Shown: positions 16,901 to 24,487 of the stretch, one piece after another
How the letters are laid out: every line of letters starts with the position of its first letter
Numbering within the stretch: position 1 is the first letter of the stretch
Origin: Paramacrobiotus metropolitanus
Lineage: Eukaryota; Tardigrada; Eutardigrada; Parachela; Macrobiotidae
Length of the DNA stretch: 64,000 bases
NCBI RefSeq assembly: GCF_019649055.1
Contig: NW_026570223.1
Span: 3,720,001-3,784,000 of the forward strand
Reading direction: 5' to 3'
Notes under the pieces: model-generated
The model's input: the letters and a program-made list of their open reading frames with translations, nothing else
Told to the model about the DNA's origin: nothing
Databases searched by the model: none
Position numbers and translations under genes: made by a program

Positions 16901-18521
16901 TCGGGATAGACTTTAGTACTGTCTTGGCCGGTCGTAGTGTGCCGGTGTTTTTCCGTCCTTCGTACGCTTCGATGGCGTTGTGCAGTTTAAGTTCCTCGAT
17001 CAGAGTCCGGTTGTTATTCCGGCAGTCACGGCAAATTCGCGAAGGGTCCGACGGGTGATCAATCCGACTTATCCTTGCTTCACTTGGTAACTCGCCCGAT
17101 GCCTCTGGTATCGGGATAGACTGCACTACCGTCGTTCCTACCGGTTGTTCCGTTGTAGGGATCGGTGTTAAAACGAAGGTGAATTTTGAATGCAGGTAGT
17201 CGCATCCGAGCAGTACTGGGATGTCCGCTTCAGTCGGCTGGACGTGGAATGTATGGTGGCTAGTAAAGCCCTGCATCGTCACAGGTGCAGTACAGCAATG
17301 AGACACCATAAAGGCGACTTGTCCGCCTACACCAAGTATTTTAGTGTAATGTCCGAGGGGTTCCATTGTTAGACCGTTCCTCTCGCAAAACCGTTGTTCG
17401 ATGAGCGAAGTCTCCGCTCCGGTATCCAACATCGCCATTGTGGGCGTAGATCCGACTTGGATTTCGTGTGTCCAAGCTCGAACTGTCTTCGGTTTCTTAT
17501 GAGTTCCTTTCTCAAATGTCACTTCCCGCACCGTTGGTTTGATGGGGATTAATGACACCGGTCCGTGGTCGGCTAGCTGTTGAGTTGAACTTTGTGTAAG
17601 TTCGACTCCGACTTCTCCCGCTTCCTGTACCTCGGGTCGGTTAGCTACTCCGTCCTCCGGTAATTTGGCGGTTCCGAACCGTTGTGCCTGAGCCAATATC
17701 CTTTCCTCAATTGAATTCTTTGTTGGTCTCAATTTCGACCACATATAGTCGATGTTGAGGAATGTTCGAGAGCTGGCTATCGTTCTGGCTAGTCGCTCTT
17801 TTGGCTGGAAGAGGTCCGCTTCTCCCGGCCGAGAGTAAACGGGTACCTGTGCTTCTAATGGGACGGTTTCCCATTCTTCGACTTCTCCTTCCGATTCTTC
17901 GGTGAGGTCGATGGCTGCCATTGTCGCAGCGTATCTATCCGTTGCGCGTGCGGATGATACATTGGGGAAGTTTCTGTTGCCCCTGTGCGTGAATCGGCGT
18001 CCCGGTCCTCCGCGTCTTGGGCATCGTCTGGCCTGCTCGGTTGAGTTTATCCTCACCGGCAATCCGGTCCAACTTCCGTGGCCGGGCCGTACTACGTCAC
18101 TTTGTGTGACGGACGGCGCAGTCGCATTGTTTGCGCTGCTTAGGTCGGGCATTTCTTGCGTTCCGACCTCCGACGTTCCAGCGCCAAGTTGATGCGCTGA
18201 GTCGGTTGCCTGGAGTACTTGTTGTATTCCGGGCCAAGCTTCGACGGTGCCATTGTTGACGTACACGCCGAGCCGGGCAGCTAACTTCCGAGCTGCCTCT
18301 ACCTCCTTTGTGGAGGTCGACATCGCTTTTGCGAAGTCGTCAGTTGAACTATTTTCGTTCAATCCGAGTAGTTGGAGGATGGCTTCTATCTGTTGAGTGC
18401 CCTCCTCGATCGTTATGGGGGAATCCAGTTCGTTCCGGTAAATAAGCGGTTGGTTAGTCGGGTTATCCTTGTCCGGTGGTTCGGTCGGATGTTGGAGGTC
18501 GAATGAGTCACCGGAGCTCAT
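10932..18521 (-). CDS. pol: Copy A pol: protease, reverse transcriptase, RNase H, integrase, 2529 aa
   Basis: The polyprotein that copies the element RNA and inserts the DNA. Domains by approximate residue: N-terminal unknown 1-340; aspartic protease with DTGAE at 366; Cys/His cluster CTIC...HH near 720-740; acidic linker; two consecutive beta-rich, dUTPase-like linker domains at 1027-1110 and 1157-1227; reverse transcriptase 1322-1520 with YIDD at 1476; RNase H 1624-1737 (ECDASG); integrase zinc domain (H..H..C..C) 1930-1970; integrase core with D in YADF, D in HSDRG and E in GQVER (about 1997, 2060, 2095); GPY/F-like segment; Lys/Pro-rich tail with an AT-hook-like KRGRSRKK and two repeats around PTKPKRKY. 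All catalytic residues looked for are present. The usual length is 1000-1300 aa, so the extra mass is in the N-terminus, linker and tail. Confidence 0.96.
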   Translation of the reverse strand: MSSGDSFDLQHPTEPPDKDNPTNQPLIYRNELDSPITIEEGTQQIEAILQLLGLNENSSTDDFAKAMSTSTKEVEAARKLAARLGVYVNNGTVEAWPGIQQVLQATDSAHQLGAGTSEVGTQEMPDLSSANNATAPSVTQSDVVRPGHGSWTGLPVRINSTEQARRCPRRGGPGRRFTHRGNRNFPNVSSARATDRYAATMAAIDLTEESEGEVEEWETVPLEAQVPVYSRPGEADLFQPKERLARTIASSRTFLNIDYMWSKLRPTKNSIEERILAQAQRFGTAKLPEDGVANRPEVQEAGEVGVELTQSSTQQLADHGPVSLIPIKPTVREVTFEKGTHKKPKTVRAWTHEIQVGSTPTMAMLDTGAETSLIEQRFCERNGLTMEPLGHYTKILGVGGQVAFMVSHCCTAPVTMQGFTSHHTFHVQPTEADIPVLLGCDYLHSKFTFVLTPIPTTEQPVGTTVVQSIPIPEASGELPSEARISRIDHPSDPSRICRDCRNNNRTLIEELKLHNAIEAYEGRKNTGTLRPAKTVLKSIPIPEASAEADAQNLEEVQQRYRTWFSGARHFLDQRTLEMVTTLRQNGAVTYEQIRDAQQTCEPVIALMNDIEDEAWEWEDERIPIHRQYMEYGLPVPRPLEMPCQELGFQLFAYMQRVQLHGESSTTAFWQRYGEDTAITRHVPDPLPPIEEHTPTTVHFASSPPKPQDDVILEETDKPYQCTICKDNIDGVVRAIKAHHDLTWSDDRPSSPSPPQQERKVDRFRKPQQTRIQWLSDVGSQPADLENQDGASRPTQPTEQVDQVEPTTQVEVGNTPQVGQEDGTTVENEDFQSDDSDIQSTSDSADTDSDNRPSEESEEEDDEEFDLSVRHCRTDKPSINDSDDSSSEDEEPTYDVRLTTALRTIVHTEFIVEQPEQTEQPKPTDSEQQEELDQLKALWEFGGGKPEEDDFRPPTIVVQQLSTEQPTLANLTDEQKSEHFNTWKARVAKVTTIEELDLDNKCPEAHHLKLDSYVETKALDRQVVFNSERVSLPPWSTCSIKVRTAKPMDPRRPIYFSTLQRVVRPIRPIEAKIDIRPTNDTAWINIQNTTQQTKVLKKGVRLGHMQYADVYEPEINNAFVEWELPHRVAKTWPHTREAKPKPQFEVFEATGVRAQRKVKLIPRAVTMVEVVLDVPVSKDQKLMYLGESDPKRDGVEFMDGVTKHDGKRFTIMVANHTHREVTLRKGAPMGRAEAFTMMTDDQKVEEARVNTAEVEREDAESQEERRRIIDSMNFGKNLTDEQLAKLKAVAWDYRTVFPTSKKPYGDVKGVTHTIDVQGAQPIKMNPTKTSWKGREFIQKHVQEMLDQGVIEPSSDAWSFPVVLAAKRNGDGTVGTRFCINYIKLNAVTKKNNYPLPNPDELLDRCAGMEYYGKVDCQSGFWQIPMDEQSKDYTTFVTPEGMWRFNRMPFGVCNGPATFQMHMDKITASARKKGVFAYIDDIIFFGKTFEDFLEAFRATLECLRDAGFTVKPSKCEIGTDRLLFLGHVLSKNGVQTDDEKVACIAEQSCPRTERQLRSFLGLANYYRKFIKGYAQETSKMYELLRKDKNIKLDWTEAHTAEFNDIKKALTEAPVLAKFDPTKKTVIECDASGAGLGAVISQDDHPIAYASRVLRGPELNYGVTEWECLAVVWAVQKFKHFIDHGPFTVRTDHRALQNLLRCESNRPGINPRLTRWALALQGRDITIEYKPGVFCDNADALSRWPLERSDDKDPHEELDQVPNFEDFKDEIKVCTIRTLRRLKANASRKRKKDLKEPPKIPLPPVLPGCNVITDWDDLSTTEVRVINIPAPETPEPTVRTVNTAEDEELEVEKTLPPPPEPNVELRKAQLRDPQLRKIIDQLEHPENLDHKSQHLEHYQMAQGVLYRLKTINTKLERCFVVPLFMRNQIIRSLHDGKTGNHFGREKTIEALKLRYYWPRMNSDAISYIEKCRQCIMTNKQRRPPPGKLQKMEVGEAWYRIYADFKGPLPRTETKGYQYIAVVTDQLTKFTIARATKTNTAREFERFFVKDVLLKYGMPTFIHSDRGTHFTAKTFAKVARIFGIQHTLGTAHHPEGQGQVERQMQTIWDGIRKFCDVKDGHRWHRALDYVVCGMNRAVHAATKFSPFYMLYGREMTMPQDIVAGTNTPETFTDKEQYIRRIKERLQRSHEIARINIDEAFERNAEHYNKKKSNPTFKPRDKVTVEFPTKDPARKERYDGVWTVINYVGPNNLLLRCEDGREDTVAVDRVKHCRVETSRPATRSTGPVADPTEGKATRKPKKKTEETVEKPSDPTKDADETKPKVKNKRGRSRKKPPTDFETPALTELQKQDVIAADPAPTSEEVDEHKAQSTTELPKKSDDKSETPVQLANQPTEEPKLATKPARKKRTVKKTDSSAPTTEVVVADSAVQPTKPKRKYTKRKVDLPSTSAPTTEVVAADQAVEPTKPKRKYGTAKKPKLTAQQMLEETEVAEDEAHKEILERITEGRADSEKPVKTAKPKTPKTAVTTEQTQS

Positions 18522-21500
18522 CGACCTTGGGCGTTTCCCGGGGAGTTACTCCGAGCCGGCCCATTGTTGGGTGGCGTCGAGTTCAACGACTGACGGGGCG
18601 GCAACGGTTCTCTGTATGCCGGGGAACCTTGTTGGTTCCCGCCGCTATTGTTGCGGTTTCCGCCATTCCCCTGGCCGGGCGACCGGTTTCCGTTACCGGG
18701 GCTACCCGAGCCTCCTGCCTGTTGGCGTTGGCGCGGCGGCGGCACGATGTCCTTCCAGAAAGGATTCACCGAGCCAACTGGGCCATTCGTCGAGTATCGG
18801 CGGTACCAATCGTCGTACCACCGAAGGTTCGGATTGTTGTCCGAGCCATAGATGCAGCGCGACTCGTCATGGTTGTTAAACATGCAGTGCCTGCACCGGA
18901 AGGTCTTGTCCTTCGTCCACTGGAAGAAGGCTGCCTCCATCTTGTCGACATACGTTGTCCCTTGCCGAGCACTTTGTTGTGCCTGGGGAGGTCGGTTTCC
19001 TTGTTGGTTGCCGCCTCCGCCGCGGTTAGGGAAATTTCCACGGCCGCGATTCCCGCCGCCGCGTCCTCTACCGCGACCATAACCTCCGCCGCCGTATCCT
19101 TGTGGAGGATACTGTCCGTAGGCGGAGTACCCCTGGTTGGAGTTCTGTCCGTAACCAAAACCTGTGTTGTTTTGGTTACCGCCCGAGCTATAACCTGGGC
19201 CTCCGTAGTTGTTAACGGGGGCTCCTGTTCCAGGCGCTGGGGGGTTCAGATTCGCTGCCGCCGCATTCGCCCAAGTCTGTTGCTGGACTGGTGCCTGTTG
19301 CACCGGTGGCGTCGGCGCCGGACTCAGTTGTCCGTACTGTGCTGTTGGAGTCTGATATCCCGGCATCATGTGTGGCTGATACACAGTCTGTTGTGGTATC
19401 GCCGGAGGTGGAGTCGGAACAGGTGCAGGTGTTGCTGCCCGAACTCTAGCGTAGTCGCTGTCACGCGATTTCCGCACCTCATACATTTCCTTGCCGTTAA
19501 CGAAGTCCCGCAGGTAGTCACGGAACTCGATCGGCGTCGCCGGCATCCTGATTTCCAGGGCCTCCCGCAGTTTGGGTTCATGGATGTTCTCCCGAAGATG
19601 ATATAGTATCATCTGGTCGGTGACGGTAGGGACTTGGGACTTCATGAACATCATCGCGTCGTAGTATTGTTCCGGCGTTTCTTCGCCGAAACGGAATATC
19701 CGCTTGTTTATTCGGGATATCATGTTCACTTCCTTGTTCTTGTCCGCAAATCGCTGTTCAAATTTGGTCAGCCATAAGTTGACTGGCCAGCCGCCAATTG
19801 GTTCTCCAGCGGCTTCGAGGGTATGCCAATGCTCCGCTTGGCCATCTAGTTGGGCCACCAAGTCGGCCATGAAGGTCTGATCGTCTTCGTACCATTGTTG
19901 GGCTTGACGATACAGGCTTCGAATCTGCTTAAGCCACCCATGAAGTTTGGTGTGGTCTCCGTCGAACGGCGGTAAAGGTTGTCGACGTCCGTGGGTCATT
20001 GCGCGGATCAAGGCAACGTGCGCTGGATCCTGTGCCAGAGGAATCGGATTTGCCGCCGGCGCAGCTTGTTGTGCAGCCGGGGCGGGTGGTGGGTTAGCAT
20101 TTGGCATGTGACCTTGTTGGTCTTCGTACGCCTCCTGTTGGTAGGCTTCATCGTAATGGCCGTTGTATCCGTCCTGTTGCGGATACCGAGCCTGGTCTGC
20201 GTGACGAGGCTGTTGTGGCTGTCCTCCGTACTGATTCTGCGGTGGAGGTGGCGCTCGATTTTGTCTCGGCGCCGACGGATAGAATCCACTTGGCTGATCG
20301 TAGACTCTTCCGTACCGGTCGGGCTGTGTCCCCTGAGCCGGCATCCGACTTTGTGTAGGTCGGTATGGAGGTCTCCGACCTTGCTGGTCGGAGCTATCTT
20401 CTCCATTTCTTCCGTCCTGCTGCTGGTCAGCCGTGTTGAATGACCGAGCTCGCCCGCGCTCGGAGTCGAACTGCGGGTTTTGACGGAGCAGGTTCGGATT
20501 GGAATTCGTCCGTGGTGGGCGATATGCCTCCATGCCAGGTCGTGGTGGCTGGATTGGGAGACGTTCAGCGTCCGTTGTCCGATCTCCTCTGGCATTGGGT
20601 ACCGGCGCGTACATTGTTGTGCGCGTCGCGTACGAGGTGCTAGTGTATGCACCGGCCGACATTGTTGTCGCCACGTTCGTCGTTGGCACTCGTGGTGCCG
20701 CGGTCGACGTGTTGTGTTCCGGTTCCGGAGCACTCGGTATTGTTGGAGGCTGTGGGATTGTTCCCACGCTCGGGTCGGTTGTTACGACTCCGACGAAGTA
20801 GGAGGTGTTGTTCTCCTTCTTCGCCATTTCTTGGGTCGGGTTGATTCCCCACAGGATGTCACTGATTGTTCGTGACGGCTGTTGATCCTGTGCTATGGAC
20901 GTCCGGTATGAAGGAGGTTCAGCCCGACTTTGCTCCTGGTATGGAGGAAGCTCAACCTGGCTTTGTTCCAGGTGTGAGGAAAGTTCGACCTGGCTTTGTT
21001 CCAGGTGTTTCTTTTCCTCCCTCAGACACCGTGTTTCCGTGTCCATCTCGTCCATTTGCCGCATCATGTCTGTGAGGTTGCGGGCGGCCTGTTCGCCGAA
21101 TTCGTACAGCTCGGTTTCACGAGCCTCAAGGTAAAGGATGCGGCTGTGTTGCGCCTCGTTTACCTTCTGGGCCTCGTTCAGGTTGTGCTCCAGTTGTGCT
21201 CGGAGTTTCTGTTCCTCCTTGAGGACCTTGTTCAGTCCGTGGACCTGGTCGGCTAGCTGGGCGTTTGCTTCCACCAGGTCGACATCGGCTGTCCTTTGGT
21301 TAGGAAAGCCCATGTCCCGAGCATTCTCGTCAATGAACCGACGTCCCATTCTGACGAAAAGGAGTTCTATCTCCGACTCGAGTTCGTCGACTCGTTGTGT
21401 CAGTCGGTCGATCTCGTTATCGGCCTTCTTTAGCTCCACCACGTATCTATCGACTTCGTTTCGGTAGACCTCGGCTTCTTCGTTGGCCGTGTTGAGTTGC

Positions 21501-23173
21501 TGGTGGAACGCTCCGGCTGCTTGTTCCGACTCGATTAGTGCCGTTTGTACATCGGCCAAGTCCTTCTGTGCGTCCTCGAGCGCTTTGTTCGCTTCGGCGA
21601 GTTCTCGGTTCAACTCGTGGACTGCATCCATAGATCGGTCCAGCATGCCTTTGAGTGTAGTTACTTCATCGATGTCGTGTCGACACGGTTGGTCGGTACG
21701 CTTCAATATGGCATTCAGCCGGTCGATTTCCCGTTGTTGGATGGCGATGCCTTTGTTGGCGTCGGCCATTTCGCGTTCCCATTTGCTTCGTTCGAGCCGA
21801 TGGGTATCTTCCGAGTTTCGGAGCGATTTTCCCGCAGAGTCAACGATTTTGTCTGCCAAAGCGATCTGGGTGACCAATCTACGGCATCTCGAGCGGAGTA
21901 GGTCGACGTCTACGATACTTTCGGGCGGTGTTGCCGCTACCCACTTCTTGGCCGTTTGTCCGAGTGCACTGGCTTGGTGAGTAAAGTCGTTCTTGTTGGA
22001 CTTCGGTGACGTCGCAAAGAATCCGTCCGCACTACTCGGCCTTGACGCGGTTGTTGCGTCGAAGACTTCATTTGTTGGTGACGGAGTGCTACCAAGTTCG
22101 CCTACTTCGAACATTGGTGGTGACGATCTAAGCGTCGGGTCGACAGGTCGACTTTGTGTCGCCTTCACCGTTTGTTGAGCTTCCGTTGCTCGAGTCGACT
22201 CGCGTCCGGTTGGCGAAGGTCGGCTCAACGGTGAGATAACCCGTTCATTGGGTGCTGGTATGCTGCTCGGCGATCCAGTTGAGCGAGGGCCGCTTCGTGG
22301 CGGTATCTCGGAATCTTCCGTTCCACTTGGTGGTTTAGTTGATTGGACGGCTGCATCCGACTTTGTGTCGGTTAGTTGCCGTTCCAGGCTAGTCGGTTGC
22401 TTGTTGCCGACTTCCTTCTGTGGATCCGCCGTGGTCGGTTCCGACTGACCGACCTTGACACTTGGTGAAATCCTTCCGACCTGTGTGGTCGGTTGGACAC
22501 TGCCGACTTCTGTTGTCGGCTTTTCCATTCCGGTCGAGGTCGGTTGTTCGACCTCCCGGGTTTGTGGTAGGTTGGCTTGCTGTTGGCCGACTTCCTTTGC
22601 CGAAGGTTGGTCGACCATTTGTTGGTCGGCCACCGTAGTCGGTTGTTGTTCACCAACTTGCTTAGTCGGAGATTTTCGCTCGGCCTGTATGGTCGGCGAT
22701 TTCCTTCCGACTTGGTTAGTTGGAACATCCGTGTTGGACGAGGTCGGCTTCGGCACTTCTTCCGTCCTGTTGGGTGAATGCCGTCCGAGCTCGGTTGTCT
22801 TTGTGACTACCGAGCCTTGAGCTCTGTGTGAGCTCGACTCCAGGTCGGTATGAGACAATGTGGTCTCAGCTTGCAGCTGTTCCACATCCCCCTTGGTCAG
22901 GTGGGACGGGGCTGTTGTGTCAGCTGGGGCTTCCAGGAATGTTTTATCCCGGGCGTCCTCGAAACTGTCATCCGAAGTTGGATTCGAGTCGGCAAGGAGG
23001 ATGCGTTCGTTGCGTCTCTCCTTTGCCTCGGCCGACTTAGTCGAGTCGGTAGAGGACGGCTGACTTTTGTCTTGACCGGCGTACCGAAGTGAGTACTTCC
23101 CGGTCATGTTCGCACGCCGAGAATAGTCCGTGTTGAACTTTCTCGCGTACTGATCTTCTCGGGGATTCGACAT
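18518..23173 (-). CDS. gag: Copy A gag: giant Gag polyprotein, 1551 aa
   Basis: Structural protein that would assemble the retrotransposon particle in the cytoplasm. Residues 1-400 are low complexity, with tandem variants of KSPTxQVG. About 430-720 is predicted coiled coil, followed by LEQSQVEL repeats. The capsid-like region is about 1063-1228 and is recognisably homologous to copy B. A Gly/Asn-rich stretch precedes a CCHC knuckle (C-x2-C-x4-H-x4-C, CRHC...H...C) near 1427-1440. PSAP motifs lie near 813 and 965 and PPSY near 753; these resemble viral late domains. Ordinary gypsy Gag is 300-500 aa, so this one is three to four times longer. The stop overlaps the pol start as ATGA at 18518-18521, with pol in the -1 frame, so pol needs frameshifting or reinitiation. 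The ATG at 23173 is the first in frame. Confidence 0.9.
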   Translation of the reverse strand: MSNPREDQYARKFNTDYSRRANMTGKYSLRYAGQDKSQPSSTDSTKSAEAKERRNERILLADSNPTSDDSFEDARDKTFLEAPADTTAPSHLTKGDVEQLQAETTLSHTDLESSSHRAQGSVVTKTTELGRHSPNRTEEVPKPTSSNTDVPTNQVGRKSPTIQAERKSPTKQVGEQQPTTVADQQMVDQPSAKEVGQQQANLPQTREVEQPTSTGMEKPTTEVGSVQPTTQVGRISPSVKVGQSEPTTADPQKEVGNKQPTSLERQLTDTKSDAAVQSTKPPSGTEDSEIPPRSGPRSTGSPSSIPAPNERVISPLSRPSPTGRESTRATEAQQTVKATQSRPVDPTLRSSPPMFEVGELGSTPSPTNEVFDATTASRPSSADGFFATSPKSNKNDFTHQASALGQTAKKWVAATPPESIVDVDLLRSRCRRLVTQIALADKIVDSAGKSLRNSEDTHRLERSKWEREMADANKGIAIQQREIDRLNAILKRTDQPCRHDIDEVTTLKGMLDRSMDAVHELNRELAEANKALEDAQKDLADVQTALIESEQAAGAFHQQLNTANEEAEVYRNEVDRYVVELKKADNEIDRLTQRVDELESEIELLFVRMGRRFIDENARDMGFPNQRTADVDLVEANAQLADQVHGLNKVLKEEQKLRAQLEHNLNEAQKVNEAQHSRILYLEARETELYEFGEQAARNLTDMMRQMDEMDTETRCLREEKKHLEQSQVELSSHLEQSQVELPPYQEQSRAEPPSYRTSIAQDQQPSRTISDILWGINPTQEMAKKENNTSYFVGVVTTDPSVGTIPQPPTIPSAPEPEHNTSTAAPRVPTTNVATTMSAGAYTSTSYATRTTMYAPVPNARGDRTTDAERLPIQPPRPGMEAYRPPRTNSNPNLLRQNPQFDSERGRARSFNTADQQQDGRNGEDSSDQQGRRPPYRPTQSRMPAQGTQPDRYGRVYDQPSGFYPSAPRQNRAPPPPQNQYGGQPQQPRHADQARYPQQDGYNGHYDEAYQQEAYEDQQGHMPNANPPPAPAAQQAAPAANPIPLAQDPAHVALIRAMTHGRRQPLPPFDGDHTKLHGWLKQIRSLYRQAQQWYEDDQTFMADLVAQLDGQAEHWHTLEAAGEPIGGWPVNLWLTKFEQRFADKNKEVNMISRINKRIFRFGEETPEQYYDAMMFMKSQVPTVTDQMILYHLRENIHEPKLREALEIRMPATPIEFRDYLRDFVNGKEMYEVRKSRDSDYARVRAATPAPVPTPPPAIPQQTVYQPHMMPGYQTPTAQYGQLSPAPTPPVQQAPVQQQTWANAAAANLNPPAPGTGAPVNNYGGPGYSSGGNQNNTGFGYGQNSNQGYSAYGQYPPQGYGGGGYGRGRGRGGGNRGRGNFPNRGGGGNQQGNRPPQAQQSARQGTTYVDKMEAAFFQWTKDKTFRCRHCMFNNHDESRCIYGSDNNPNLRWYDDWYRRYSTNGPVGSVNPFWKDIVPPPRQRQQAGGSGSPGNGNRSPGQGNGGNRNNSGGNQQGSPAYREPLPPRQSLNSTPPNNGPARSNSPGNAQGR

Positions 23174-23321
23174 TGTTGTCGAGTCAGGTCGGCTCTGGTG
23201 GAGCCTTAAAGGTTTAATCAGTTAGAAAGAGAAAGTCGAACAATCTTCTATGTGAAGATGTTCGGCAAAATCAGAAATGTCTTTTTGTTCAGGAACTTCC
23301 AAGGGTCAGGATCGTCCGGTG

Positions 23322-23346
23322 AAATGTTGTTGTTGTTGTTGTTGTG
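23322..23346. repeat. GTT microsatellite in copy A leader
   Basis: About seven consecutive GTT units lie between the regulatory module and the gag start. Confidence 0.8.
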
Positions 23347-23454
23347 TCTGTTGGTGACTCAGTACACAGGGTATTAGTATACAGTACAATGGTACAGTAC
23401 AGTACGTAATAGTAGTACGGTGTAGTACGTCCTATGTTACTGTGCTGACCAGTG

Positions 23455-23623
23455 TGACGTAACAGGTTAAGTGGTCTTGCACTTCTGCCTACGTCACAGA
23501 ATGCGAGCCGCGTGCAAAATTTGCAAAAAACGATGAATCACGCCTATGTTAGGCTATGGGAACTTTCCCCTGCACTCTGATTGGCTGCCTCTTAAGTACT
23601 GATAAGCGGTCGTTATGACGTCA
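23455..23623 (-). promoter_or_regulatory. Candidate regulatory module of copy A (CRE, kappaB-like, CCAAT, CRE)
   Basis: The module holds TGACGTAA (23455), TACGTCA (23490), the palindrome GGGAACTTTCCC (23558-23569, kappaB-like), TGATTGGCT (23578, an inverted CCAAT box) and TGACGTCA (23616-23623, a consensus CRE). The same motifs in the same order and nearly the same spacing occur upstream of gag in copy B (50627-50795), although the surrounding sequence has diverged. It lies about 280 nt before the gag start. It may be an internal promoter or enhancer. Factor binding is inferred from motif identity only. Confidence 0.55.
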
Positions 23624-24171
23624 CAAGGAAGTTCGAGAATTTTCGCGCTATTTTCTGTTAGAAAAACAAATTATTTTTGCTCGGCTAGAAGGTCGATCTA
23701 GCTCGGATTTTTAAGTTTTTAACCGTTAGAAATTATTTTTATTAATTAAGAGAATTTTCTGGTGGTCAAAACACCGTTAGAAATCGAAAATAAGAGAATT
23801 TCCGACCTGTTGTCGGTTAGTCTTTGTCTAACTGTCTAGACAGGTTCGTTGACCTAGCAGGTCGGTTCTCGACCAAAAGCAAAATTCCGAGTCGGTTTCT
23901 CCGTCAGAAATTACTTTTTCACCGTTGGAAATTTTAATTTTACGGATAGAAATTGTTTTCTACCGCTAGAAAGTGAAAAGCCGACCTAGTTTCGGCTAAA
24001 ATCGACCTAGAACCGTTACTTTACCAGTGTCGGTGTCGGTGTCGGTTCCGCTCGATTTCCTCCGTCCGAGGTCGGAAATCCGTCGTTTCCGAGTTGAAAA
24101 TCGCCGTTAAAGTTGCGGGTCGCTGTTCAAAGCGAAGGTCCCCGTATTATTGGATTAATCCGTTCGCGCTG

Positions 24172-24380
24172 CAGACTCTCGTTCGAGTCTGATCCGTCGG
24201 TTGGGAGAAGAGAAATTCCGTACGTCCGGGAAATAAGATTCCGCTCTTCAATGTGGAAGAGACCAAGGAACTGTGCTCACCAGCTGGGCAAGAATCACTT
24301 CGGTGATCCTCGTTTTCCTCAGCTGTAAGACGATGCGATCAGTCTGATCGACAGTCAATGCAGAGATTGCTTCAGCAATC
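24172..24380 (-). other. Hairpin-rich 5' leader next to the primer site
   Basis: Five perfect short inverted repeats lie in about 210 nt: 24172-24191 (7-bp stem, 6-nt loop), 24244-24261 (6-bp stem), 24294-24307 (5-bp stem, 4-nt loop), 24337-24349 (6-bp stem with one central base, so nearly self-complementary) and 24365-24380 (6-bp stem, 4-nt loop). Retroviral leaders in this place carry dimerisation and packaging signals. That role is inferred here. Only the inverted repeats are directly seen. Confidence 0.6.
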
Positions 24381-24472
24381 GATCTGACAGTGACTGAAAA
24401 GGTTTCCAAACAGGTTCTCCGTGAATGAAGCCTTCACCGTCTCCTCAAAGGGTCCGTTGAAAGAAAACCAAA

Positions 24473-24487
24473 CGATTCTGCTTACCA
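24473..24487 (-). other. Primer binding site of copy A
   Basis: On the minus strand the 15 nt immediately after the LTR read TGGTAAGCAGAATCG. The TGG start, complementary to a tRNA CCA end, and the exact abutment to the LTR fit a minus-strand primer site. It aligns with TGGTAGCAGTATCG in copy B, with one extra A. The priming tRNA is uncertain; copy B resembles initiator tRNA-Met over the first nine bases. Confidence 0.7.

Noticed and set aside
18476-19606. 376-codon plus-strand open frame
   Set aside because: Antisense to the Gly/Pro-rich end of gag; composition is a mirror of gag codons with no family features.
24165-24195. TTCGAGTC resembling a tRNA T-loop
   Set aside because: No matching acceptor, D or anticodon arm; it is part of a simple hairpin in the leader.
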